Shown: piece after piece, positions 7,624 through 18,200 of the stretch
Numbering within the stretch: position 1 is the stretch's first letter
Layout: each line of letters opens with the position of its first letter
Source of the DNA: a virus
DNA: 45,335 nucleotides
Reading direction: 5' to 3' (one strand)
IMG/VR virus record: IMGVR_UViG_3300006325_000007
Span: 1-45,335 of that record
Position numbers and translations under genes: made by a program
The notes under the pieces: generated by a model
What the model was told of the DNA's origin: nothing
Seen by the model: the letters and a program-made list of their open reading frames with translations, nothing else
Database searches by the model: none

Positions 7624-7803
7624 ATGATAAAGAATATAATAATTCTTGTATTATTATTAATGGTACTATCAGAATGTGGCGGTAATGGAACACAAGCAAA
7701 ACCTACATTGGGTGGCATTGGTAAAGTTCTTAACTGTATGTTTGAACCCGATGACGAATGGTGCATAGCCGAACGAGCAAGACAAAAAGAACACTTACAA
7801 TGA
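7624..7803 (+). CDS. Small lipoprotein (59 residues)
   Basis: This short gene starts 3 bases after the glucosaminidase stop. Residues 4-15 are strongly hydrophobic and are followed by L-S-E-C (15-18). That is a plausible though imperfect lipobox, with glutamate just before Cys18. The mature part is about 42 residues with two more cysteines (C38, C47). A small lipoprotein beside a peptidoglycan hydrolase recalls outer-membrane spanin subunits (Rz1-like). No clear inner-membrane partner is seen, so the spanin role is only a suggestion. The stop overlaps the next start as ATGA at 7800-7803. Confidence 0.7.
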   Translation: MIKNIIILVLLLMVLSECGGNGTQAKPTLGGIGKVLNCMFEPDDEWCIAERARQKEHLQ

Positions 7804-8003
7804 AAATTGATCGATCATACGGCATAGGAAGATTCATGGCAAACGTCATGAGAATTGCTGGAACGTTATCCACAGAAAAGATTAAAAAGGTAGAACCAGT
7901 AGCAAAAACAGGGCTTAAACAGAGTAGATTAAAAGAAAAAACTCAGATACCGCCCTTTTGTGACCCTAAAAGCAAGGGCAAAAACGTCAATATTACGACA
8001 TAA
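7800..8003 (+). CDS. Small basic protein of unknown function (67 residues)
   Basis: The frame can be extended upstream to ATG 7758. The ATG at 7800 is preferred because it overlaps the lipoprotein stop as ATGA, typical of coupled genes here. The product is lysine/arginine-rich, has no membrane segment and no motif I recognise. Its N-terminal S-Y-G-I-G-R-F-M-A-N may be an amphipathic helix. Its position inside the candidate lysis cassette is the only functional hint. Confidence 0.6.
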   Translation: MKIDRSYGIGRFMANVMRIAGTLSTEKIKKVEPVAKTGLKQSRLKEKTQIPPFCDPKSKGKNVNITT

Positions 8004-8015
8004 GACTTAAAATCA

Positions 8016-8023
8016 ACTAAATA
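8016..8023 (+). promoter_or_regulatory. Weak late-type promoter box (ACTAAATA)
   Basis: ACTAAATA shares six of eight bases with the late box and lies 33 bases before ATG 8057, with GAGGAG between. Support is weak, since it could be a chance AT-rich match. Confidence 0.3.
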
Positions 8024-8056
8024 TACAACAGACTACAATTGAGGAGACTACAAGCT

Positions 8057-8365
8057 ATGTTCAAATGGCTGATTGACATCTTTACAGGAAACATTCACAA
8101 AGATCCAGAATGTTGCGAACCTAAATTGGAAGACCACGTTACACAAACTCACTGGTCCAAAAAGACCTTCGCGGCTGGCTGTCCAGTGGAAGCTGTCCAG
8201 GAAGTTTTCGGAAAGAAAAAAGCTAAAAAGAAACTTTATACTAAAGCACAACTTTCTAAATTTACTAAAGTTAAGTTAGAAGAGATAGGAAGAGAGCACG
8301 GTGTAGAGTTAGATCGTAGATTAGTTAAATCAAAATTAGTGAGTCAACTACACAAAGCATTGTAA
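8057..8365 (+). CDS. Small protein with C-terminal SAP/HeH-like helix module
   Basis: The 102-residue product starts at ATG 8057, preceded by GAGGAG (8041-8046). An upstream TTG at 8039 would overlap that Shine-Dalgarno. The N-terminal half carries cysteines (C21, C22, C45) and starts with a hydrophobic F-K-W-L-I-D-I-F. After a poly-lysine stretch the last 40 residues read L-Y-T-K-A-Q-L-S-K ... K-L-E-E-I-G-R-E-H-G-V-E-L-D-R-R ... L-V-S-Q-L. This is a helix-extended-helix pattern like the SAP or Rho-N modules that bind nucleic acid. The function is unknown. Confidence 0.8.
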   Translation: MFKWLIDIFTGNIHKDPECCEPKLEDHVTQTHWSKKTFAAGCPVEAVQEVFGKKKAKKKLYTKAQLSKFTKVKLEEIGREHGVELDRRLVKSKLVSQLHKAL

Positions 8366-8377
8366 GGAGTAATTATT

Positions 8378-8542
8378 ATGTTTGAATGGATTAAAGGACG
8401 TATTGAAGAACGCACATCATGGAACGGATTTATAATCGGTGGTGCGGCGATAATCGTTATCCTAGGCTTGATGCCCTTAACTAAAGTACTTATTTGGGGA
8501 GCTCTTGCTTGGGGAGTTTATAATATTTGGAAATCTGAGTAA
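8378..8542 (+). CDS. Two-helix small membrane protein, holin candidate (54 residues)
   Basis: This short gene has AAGGAG at 8364-8369 ahead of ATG 8378. Residues 1-15 are hydrophilic (F-E-W-I-K-G-R-I-E-E-R-T-S-W-N). Two hydrophobic segments follow, at about 17-32 and 35-51, separated by a short turn. Small size, two membrane segments and a place three genes after a membrane-anchored peptidoglycan hydrolase suit a holin or pinholin. No family signature proves this, and a general membrane protein is possible. It is the last plus-strand gene before the antisense zinc-ribbon gene. Confidence 0.75.
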   Translation: MFEWIKGRIEERTSWNGFIIGGAAIIVILGLMPLTKVLIWGALAWGVYNIWKSE

Positions 8543-8576
8543 TAAGAATTACTTATAAAGATAGTGTGTATCGGCA

Positions 8577-8864
8577 TCATATTTTTGTGATGTCGGTCAT
8601 ACTGTCCACCCGCAAGTTTAATCTTTTTCGTTGTTCAACACCCCGTTTTTGAGCAAATTTTTTCGGATCACAGCTAGGGCATACGTGCGAATAATCGTCG
8701 CATAGTCTTTTAGGGTCTATACGCCCCTTATCACGTATAAATTCTTTACTACAACTATCACATTTAAAATAAACTAACGTTTTATTACGTTTATAAGGGT
8801 GGTGTACGCCTTTTACGCCCTTACGCATAAAGTATTGTACAGTCTGTTCTGTTCTTATAAACAT
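8577..8864 (-). CDS. Zinc-ribbon protein, unknown function
   Basis: The 95-residue protein has C-D-S-C (35-38) and C-P-S-C (62-65), with an extra cysteine at 55, in a basic background rich in K and R. This is a zinc-ribbon layout, possibly DNA-binding or related to HNH-type zinc proteins, but no catalytic motif is visible. It is antisense to its neighbours. A perfect TATAAATA box (8870-8877, minus) ends 5 bases before the ATG at 8864 and there is no Shine-Dalgarno, so the message is probably leaderless. An internal ATG at 8828 also lacks a Shine-Dalgarno. Confidence 0.78.
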   Translation of the reverse strand: MFIRTEQTVQYFMRKGVKGVHHPYKRNKTLVYFKCDSCSKEFIRDKGRIDPKRLCDDYSHVCPSCDPKKFAQKRGVEQRKRLNLRVDSMTDITKI

Positions 8865-8869
8865 ATAGC

Positions 8870-8877
8870 TATTTATA
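8870..8877 (-). promoter_or_regulatory. Late promoter TATAAATA, 5 bases before ATG 8864
   Basis: Perfect T4 late consensus on the minus strand, with five bases (GCTAT) between the box and the ATG. It forms a divergent pair with the plus-strand box at 8903-8910. Confidence 0.75.
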
Positions 8878-8902
8878 ATTACATTAGGATTTTAGACATA
8901 TT

Positions 8903-8910
8903 GATAAATA
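8903..8910 (+). promoter_or_regulatory. Late promoter GATAAATA for IscA-like and giant fibre genes
   Basis: GATAAATA lies 19 bases before ATG 8930, with AAAGGA (8918-8923) as Shine-Dalgarno. It is the nearest promoter for the IscA-like gene and the 15.2 kb fibre gene that follows 3 bases after its stop. Confidence 0.75.
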
Positions 8911-8929
8911 CAAGTACAAAGGAACTAAG

Positions 8930-9253
8930 ATGGCAATAGTAACATTGACAGATTCAGCAAAAGACCAGATGAATTATATGCTGGCCGCTAAAAATAAACC
9001 GGTCGTACGCCTATCTATGAAGGGTGGCGGATGTGCAGGAATGCAATATGACTGGACTATGTCAGACGCTGTAGAAGATAAAGACGAAGTAATTGATTTA
9101 GACAAAGGTAAATTTGCAATTGACTCATTAAGTCAAATGTACTTGATAGGATCAACGATTAATTATAAAGAAGAACTATTTGGATCATTTTTTGATATTA
9201 CTAATCCAGCAACTACTTCTAGTTGCGGATGTGGTGAATCAGTAGGATTTTAA
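8930..9253 (+). CDS. A-type iron-sulphur carrier, IscA/HesB family
   Basis: The 107-residue protein has the A-type carrier cysteines: G-G-G-C-A-G-M (32-38, C35) and C-G-C-G (99-102, C99 and C101) near the C-terminus. Length and layout fit IscA/ErpA/HesB, which bind Fe-S clusters or iron and pass them to apo-proteins. It sits behind a late promoter and directly upstream of the giant fibre gene, with only 3 bases between. It is therefore expressed with virion genes rather than early metabolism genes. It might supply iron to virion proteins or to the phage's own Fe(II) enzymes; both are inference. Confidence 0.88.
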   Translation: MAIVTLTDSAKDQMNYMLAAKNKPVVRLSMKGGGCAGMQYDWTMSDAVEDKDEVIDLDKGKFAIDSLSQMYLIGSTINYKEELFGSFFDITNPATTSSCGCGESVGF

Positions 9254-9256
9254 ACA

Positions 9257-12200
9257 ATGGCTAAACAAAGTGTTAACATTGGTGTAGAAGGTAACGACGG
9301 TACTGGTGATAGTATACGAGAATCGTTTCGTAAAGCAAATGAAAACTTTACAGAACTATATGCTGTCTTTGGACAAGGCGGACAGATATCTTTTAGATCA
9401 TTAAGTGATGTTCCTGATCAACTAGGCGCATACAAAGTTCCACAATCAAACGCTGTCGGCGACGAAATACTAATGAAAAGTATTGTCGGCGGACAGGGTA
9501 TTACCGTTGATTCATTACAAGCAGACGAAATTAAAATTAGTAATACTGGCACAATTATTAGTACAGATTCTACTCCAAGTCTTGGTGGTCCATTAAATGC
9601 GGCTAACCAAGGTATTGCTAACCCAGATATTTCCACAGCGGCTGTCCTTGCTCTAAACGTAGCACACGGTACATCATTTACTTTAGATGATTTAGTTATT
9701 ACACGAGGGTATAGTGATGCTCGTTATTTAAGATCAGCAGGTGGCCCAGGTGCGTCTGGACAAGTTAGACTAAGAACTGAACCAGCTAGTGCTAATTCAT
9801 ATACATTTACTATTGAAGCATTTTCAGGTGGTAATGTTGTTGCTACTGGGCACGGCTTCGAAGTCAATTCAAATGGTATTGCATACAAATATAATTCAAC
9901 AGGAACTGATGCTACAGGATTATCTTCAGGAACAACATATTACTTAAGATTTGTTACAGTAGACCAAGTAAGTCTTCACCCATCAGAAGAAGAAGCACAA
10001 AATAATGATGATAGTACAAGAGTAAGAATTAGTGTACCAGCAGGTAGTGGATCCGGCCTACAAACAATGTTTGATGCCGCATACGATAATGTATTAGCTG
10101 GTAACTGGATTTCAACTGAAGCACTTCCAAGAGAATCTGTTGTAAGACGCGATGGTGACACAATGACCGGAGCATTATACTTACATGATCATCCAGGTGC
10201 TCATGCAGGTGCTACTCCACAATCGCCATATGCATATAGCCTTATAACACAAAATAAAGAATATGTAGCTGACGAAGTTATGGCTTGGTTTGATGCAAAC
10301 TATCCAGGAGTTCATGATTCAACTTATAGCGTATCAGGAGCAACATATACACCTACAACAGGAGTATTGGTATTAACTATTGGAACACACGGTTTCGAGA
10401 TTGGTAACTATATTAATATTGCTACTGCTAGTTTAACATTCACTTGTGCCTTAGATAGTAATGCTACCCAGCATAGCTATCCAAGAGCAACTGGATCAAC
10501 TGCACCAGGTGGGTACGACCCTGCCTTCAGTACACCAGTTGGAATTACGGCAATAGATGCAACAACGATTACTGTAAATATTGGTATATCAAGTGATACA
10601 TCAGTACACTCATTTGTAAGTGCTACTGCTGATTGTATATCAACTGGTGAACATCATGTAAAATGTGAAAGAGATGTAAAATTTAATATTGATGCAATTG
10701 CACACGATATAAAATTCGGTGGTAATTCAGAATCAATTAGAGTAGCTAAACTTTATTGGGATGGCGCTAGTTCACGACTAGGTCCAGGCGAAACAGTTTA
10801 TGCTGTAGCAATTAATAATAAAGTACGAGATATTCTTAAAGACTTTATTTTAACAAATACTACATACACAGGCGTACAATCAGTTACTTCACAAACAACA
10901 ATTGCAAATAATGGTGAAACAGGATCAGGTGATAGAATAACAGAACTAGTTGCTATTATAAATTCAATCGTTGGCGTTGTAACTTATAGTGTATCAGGCG
11001 CAACATATACACCTGACGATGGAGAAATGCAGTTAACAATAGGATCACATGATTTAGAAATCGGTCACTATGTTAATATTGCTCCATATAGTTTAACTTT
11101 TAATTGTACCTTTGATGGTGGCGCTACACCTTCCAGCTATCCAAGATCATCTGGATCAACTGCACCAGGTGGTGCTGACTATGCCTACAACACACCAGTT
11201 ATAATTTCAGACGTAGGGTCAACAACAATTACTGTAAATGTCGGCCTTGGAAATATTGTAAATTATGATGTAACAAGTGCAATATACACACCGTCAACAG
11301 GATTAATGGTATTAACCATTGGGGTACACACTTTAGAAATTGGTGACCATGTTGATATTGCTACAGATAGTTTAACTTTTACTTGTACCTTTGATAATAA
11401 TGTTACGCAATCTACATATCCAAGAGCAAGTGGATCTGCGGGACCAGGTGGTGCTGACTTTGTTTATAATACACCAGTTGCAATTTCGGCAGTAGGGGCA
11501 ACAACAATTACAATCGATGTTGGTGCTGGAAACATTACCTCTTATACTCCATCAGCGGCAACATACACACCAGCAACAGGAGTAATGGAATTAACTATTG
11601 GAGCACATACTTTAGAAGTTGGTAATTTTGTTGATATTGCTACAGATAGTTTAACTTTTACTTGTGCCTTAGATAGTAATGCAACAAATCATACATATCC
11701 AAGAGCAACAGGTTCATCTGCTCCAGGCGGAGCTGACTATGCCTACGATACACCAGTAGAAATTACTGGAGTAACAGCAACAACAATTACAATGAATGTT
11801 GGTATATCAAGTGATACGTCAGTACATACATTTGTAAGTGCTACTGCTGATTGTATAACAAATCCAGGCGGAGCAGACTATGTACACAATACACCAATTG
11901 CAATTACTGGAGTAACAGCAACAACAATTACAATGAATGTCGGTACAGGAAACATTACCTCTTATACTCCATCAGCGGCAACATATACACCAGCAACGGG
12001 AGTAATGGAACTAACTATTGGCTCACATCAATATGAAACTGGCAAATTTGTTAATATTGCTATGGATAGTTTAACGTTTACTTGTGCTTTAGATAGTCAT
12101 GCAACAAATCATACATATCCAAGAGCAAGTGGATCATCTGCTCCAGGTGGATATGATTATGCTTATAATACACCAGTAGAAATTACAAGTAAAACAGCAA

Positions 12201-15200
12201 CAACAATTACAATAAATGTTGGTATATCAAGTAATACGTCAGCACATACATTTGTAAGTGCTACTGCTGATTGTATAACAAATCCAGGATCTGTAGTTGA
12301 TACTCCAACAGCGGCAACATATGATGCGGCAACTGGTTTAATGACATTAACTATTGGATCACATGGTTATAAAGTTGGTCATTATGTTAATATTGCTACA
12401 GATAGTTTAACGTTTACTTGTACATTCGATAATAATGCAACAAATCATACATATCCAAGAGCAAGTGGATCAGCGGCTTCTTATAGTGTATCAGCCGCAA
12501 CATATACACCTGCAACAGGAGTAATGGAACTAACTATTGGATCACATCAATATGAAACTGGCAAATTTATTAAGATTGCTACAGATAGCTTAACATTTAC
12601 TTGTGCTTTAGATAGTCATGCAACAAATCATACATATCCAAGAGCAACCGGATCAGCCGCACCTGGTGGTTACGATTTTGTTTATAATAAACCAATTGCA
12701 GTTACAGAATTTTCTTCAACAACAATTACTGTAAATATCGGTATATCAAGTGATGTATCAGCACACTCATACGTAACTTCTACTGCTGATTGTATAGCAA
12801 GTAACGAACGTCATGAAAAATGTGCTCGAGACACAGGATTTAATATTGATGCCATTACAACAGATTTATATAGTGGTGGTAACTTTGAAACTAGAAGAAT
12901 AGCACAAAAATATTGGGAAGGTACTAATACAAACCTTGGTAGTGGCTCTGAACAAACGTATGCTACTTTAGTTAATGATAAATTAAAAGAAATAATTAAC
13001 GGTTATATTTTATCAAATACAGCTTGGACAACTGCACAAGACCCGGTAGTTACTACACAAAACGTTAGTAATCCAGTTGGTGAATCTAATTCGACTAATA
13101 GAGTAACAGAGTTACATAAGATTCTTAATGATGTTACTGTAAACGGAATAGGGGCACTTCCAGAGGTAACACCTTCTTGGTCACATTATACTTACGATGG
13201 AGAATTATGCGAAAGAGATACACGTCTTAATTTACAAGGTGATGATGGAACTGGCGGAATACTTTATGATTTAAGATATGGCGGTAACGAAAAAACACGT
13301 TATACTGCTAGTAAATATTGGATTAATGCAACACCACAAGTTGATGGTGACAGAACCACTGAAAGATTTGCTAAAAATTATGTCCGTGATTTAATTAATA
13401 ATTTTATTTTACCACAACCGACAACGGCACAAGTATATCCTTATGCTATAGCATTACTTGAAGCAAATAAACAATATATAGCAGACGAGGCTACAGAATG
13501 GTTTGATGCAAACTATCCAGGAGTTCATACCGGTACACGTCATGCAAAATGTATAAGAGATACAATATTTAATATTGAAGCACTTACATCAGATATCTAT
13601 ACTGGTAGTAATTTTCAAACTATTGAAATGGTTCACAGATACTGGAGTGGAACTGCATCACAACTTCCAGGTGGTGAAACAGTTCTTACAACGGCAACCG
13701 CTCACGGTAGATCTGTAGATGATGTAGTTGAAATACGAGGTCTAGTATTAGGTTGTCCTATGGGTTCTAAAACGTATCCAGTATCTGACTTTACGCAAGG
13801 ACATTCAGCTAATCAATCATTTGCAGTCAGATCACAAAACTTAACTGCTTCAACATTTGAAATTTTCCTTGGAACAAGTGCAATTGCTCAAACTTATGTT
13901 AAGGGCGGTACAGTTATTCCTCAAGCAGGATTACAACAAGATAATAGACTAGATATTCGAAACTTCGATTATGATACAGGATCAGGGGTTGCTACAATTA
14001 CAACTATGGGTGGTGCTACTATTACAGCGGAAGCACATGGTAAAAGTAAAGGTGACTTAATTGCAGTAGATGGTGCTGTATTAAGTTGTGATATGGGTTC
14101 TAAAACATATCCAGTAAATAGTTTTTCAACAGCACATTCAACTGCTCAACAATTTACAGTTAGAGCAACTAATTTAACTGCAAACACGTTTGAAGTTTTC
14201 TTTGGAACAAGTGCAATTGCAACAACTTATGTTAGTGGTGGTACAATTGTTAAAGATAATAATGTTAGACAAGCAATTACAGATTTTGCTTATGACATAG
14301 GACCAAGTCATAGTGTAACGGCGGCAACATATACACCTGCAACAGGAGAAATGCAGTTAACTATTGGAGCACACAATTTCGAAATTGGTCATTATGTTAA
14401 GATTGCTACAAATAGTTTAACTTTTACTTGTGCTTTAGATGGTCATGCAACAAATCATAGCTATCCAAGAGCAACTGGATCAGCGGCTCCAGGTGGCTAC
14501 GATTATTTCTACAATAAACCAGTAGAAATTATAGGGGCAGGTGCAACAACAATTACAATGAACGTAGGTGTATCAAGTGATGTATCGGAACATACATTTG
14601 TAAGTGCTACTGCTGATTGTATATCACCAGTACCGGCGGCTAATAGTGTAACAAATGCAGTATACACACCAGCAACGGGAGTAATGGTATTAACTATTGG
14701 GGCACACGATTTACAACTTGGTAATCAAATTAGAATTGCTACAGGGAGTCTAAAATTCACTTGTGAAATGGACAGTCATGCTACAACTACAGCATACCCA
14801 AGAGCATCAGGAAGTGCCGCACCAGGTGGATATGATTATGCTTATAATACGGCAGTTACAATTACGGCAATAGATTCAACAACAATTACTTGTAATGTTG
14901 GTACATCAACTAATACATCAATACATACATTTGTAAGTGCTACTCCTAACTGTATAGCAAATGATATAGGATCAGCAGGTAAGTGTACTATTACTACTTC
15001 AGGCAGTCATAATTTATCAATAAATGATACTATAGACATACGTGGTGTTATTATGGATTGTGAATTTGGAACTAAAGTATATCCAGCAATTCCTCATGCA
15101 GGAATTTTTCCGGTAACAAAAGTTACTGACACTAATACATTAGATTTTTACTTACCACCTAGTGAAATTGATCATACTTATGTTAGTGGTGGAACAATAA

Positions 15201-18200
15201 AATCAGCAACGCTAACTAACGTTGGTAGTTCAACAATCATTACAGCTTTTGCTTATAATAATGATCAAGCACTTATTACTATTACTTCAGGAAACCACGG
15301 ACTTGTTGTAGGTGACCTTGTTAAATTAACTGGCATTGTACTTTCTTGTTCAACTGGTACTAAAACATATCCAGATACAAGTGTATCTTCAGGTGTATAT
15401 TATGTTTATGATGTACCTGATATTGATACGTTTATTTTTGGTATGGATAGAAGTAATGTTGTACATACTTACGTTAGTGGTGGTACTTGTCAGAAAGTTA
15501 CAACTGCTACAAATAGTACTGTTAATATAAGTAATTTTGTATTTGACACACACGCAGGACATGGATTATCAGCAACTGATAATGTAATATTACGTGGTAT
15601 TGTAACAGATTGTATTTACGGAACTAAAATATATCCAGCATTAGTACACGCAGGACTTTATCCTATAACCAAAACAGATACTGCTGATACATTTGAATTT
15701 TTCTTAAATCCTAGTAATATCGCTCACACTTACACTAGTGGTGGTACAGTAAAAGACATAGATGTTACAAACGTTGGTGATGCAGTAGATATTACAAATT
15801 TTATTTACGACAATGACCTAGCAACATTTACTGTTACTACTTCAGGAATTGATAATCCTTATAATGTGGCAGGAGCAACATACATACCTACAACAGGAGT
15901 AATGGAATTAACTATTGGAACACATACTTTAGTAACTGGTAATTATGTTGACATTGACGCAGGATGTTTAAATTTCACTTGTACTTTTGATAATAATGCT
16001 ACTCAATCTAGCTATCCAAGAGCAACTGGGTCAGCGGCTCCAGGTGGTGCAGATTATTTTTATGATACACCATGTAGAATTGACTCCACTTCAGCAACAA
16101 CAATTACATTGAATGTTGGTGCTGGTAATGTTAAAACTTATAATGTATCAGCGGCAACATATACACCAACAACAGGAGTGATGCAATTAACTATTGGATC
16201 ACATAGTTTAGTAGCTGGTAATTATATTGATATTGCGGCAAATAGTATAGTGTTTACTTGTGCCTTAGATGGTCACGCAACAACTACAGGATATCCAAGA
16301 GCAACAGGAAGTGCCGCACCAGGTGGTGCTGACTATGCCTACAATACACCAGTAGTAATTGCATCAGTAGGTGCAACAACTATTACAATAAATGTTGGTG
16401 TATCAAGTAATACATCAACACATACATACGTAAGTTCTACTGCTAACTGTATATCAAATTCAAATTCACATACATTTACAAGTGCTACTGCTAATTGTAT
16501 AAAAAATGCAGAAGCACATACATTTGTAAGTGCTACTGCTGATTGTGTATCAAAAGCAGGACACGGACTAACTGTAGGTGATAAAGTTAAATTAGCTGGT
16601 ATTGGTATGTCTTGTGAATTTGGTAGTAAAATATATCCTGAAAATAATGCAGGATATTTTGTAGTTTATGATGTGCCTGATGTTAGTACATTTATTCTTG
16701 GTACAGATAAGAGTGCCGTTGTCCATACTTGGACAGGTGGTGGTACTTGGCAAAAAATTACATATACTGTTCTTAATCAAACCGACGTAGCTGATTTTGC
16801 CTTTGGTCCAAGTGAAAGAACTTATGCAGTTGCAGTTAACCAGAAAACAGAATCAATAATTAAAGATTACATTTTTACTAATACTACATATCCGTCAGTA
16901 CAATCAGGTAGTACACAAACTATTACTGCCAACGCCGCAGAATCAGGAGCATCTGGTAGAATAACAACATTGATGGATGCTATTAATAATGTTACTGTAA
17001 ATGGATTAGACTATCTACCAACGGCGGGATATGCCTCGGTAGGATATACACCTTTACAAACAGCAACTTCACAATATTTTAATTCATCTAGTGTTTCAGA
17101 AAGTGCCGCTAGTGCAGTTATTACAGATAGATTTGGTATTATTACTGATGTAATCGAAAACGGACTTGATAATGTTCCTGCACTTGATAGAGCACAAGTT
17201 AGTTCTATTAGATTACAAACTCGTGTACCAACAAATGACTTATTACTCATTACAGATACAACTGTTAATGAAGTATTGTTTAACTTTACTGACTCTGAAA
17301 AAGGTGCTAGTTGTCAATTTATAACAGACGATCAGGAAAAATTAACAAAAGGTGTTGATGATGATTTTCCAAAATTCTTAGAAAGAACTGGAACAATCAC
17401 AACTATTTTCTTAGATGTAAATACAGATTCATCTACATACAGTCCTAATGCTCGTATTCAATTAGAAGCAAATAAAATATTTCTACAAAAAGAAGCAACT
17501 GCTTGGATTGGTAATAAAATTTCAACTGCTACTACATATCCTTATGCTAAAGCATTAATAGATGCAAATAAAGAGTGGTTAGCAGATGAAGTAATGGCTT
17601 GGTTTGACATAACTTATCCAACTGCTCACAGTACTATACAACATGAAAAATGTGAAAGAGATACAAAATTTAATATTGATGCACTTGCTTATGATATCTA
17701 TCATGGTAGTAATACTCAAACTAGAGAAACTGCAAAAAAATATTGGGAAGGTACTAATTCATTATTAGCTAATTCCGGCGGAGCATTTACTGAAACTACT
17801 AATGCTGAAATTGGTTATGCACTTGCTGTTAATAATAAATTAAGAGATTTAATTATTAATAATGTATTAACAAATACTGTATATGTAACACACCAATCAC
17901 CTATTATAACAGTACAAATAACAAATAACAATGATGGTGAAACAAAAACTGTATCTAGAGTAACAGACTTAATGGGAATCATTACAAGCGTTATACAAAG
18001 TGGAATTTCAGCATTACCAAATTCTATTCCAGCATGGACTGATTATACATATAATGGTCCAAAATGTGAAAGAGATGTCGGTTTCCAACTTGATGCTCTT
18101 ATTCATGATATTAAGTATGGCGGTAATGCTGAAACTTATAGGAATGCTAAAAAGTATTGGATCCAATCAACACCACAAATTGATGGTGATCGTTCACATG

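Noticed and set aside
8572-8595. Possible bidirectional terminator between converging genes
   Set aside because: An 8-bp stem (8572-8579 with 8588-8595) exists, but its base is inside the zinc-ribbon coding end and no T run follows on either strand.
10323-16770. CRISPR-like array of 24-base identical repeats
   Set aside because: The repeats are in frame, encode F-V-S-A-T-A-D-C, are irregularly spaced and lie inside a single long coding frame. They are protein repeats.
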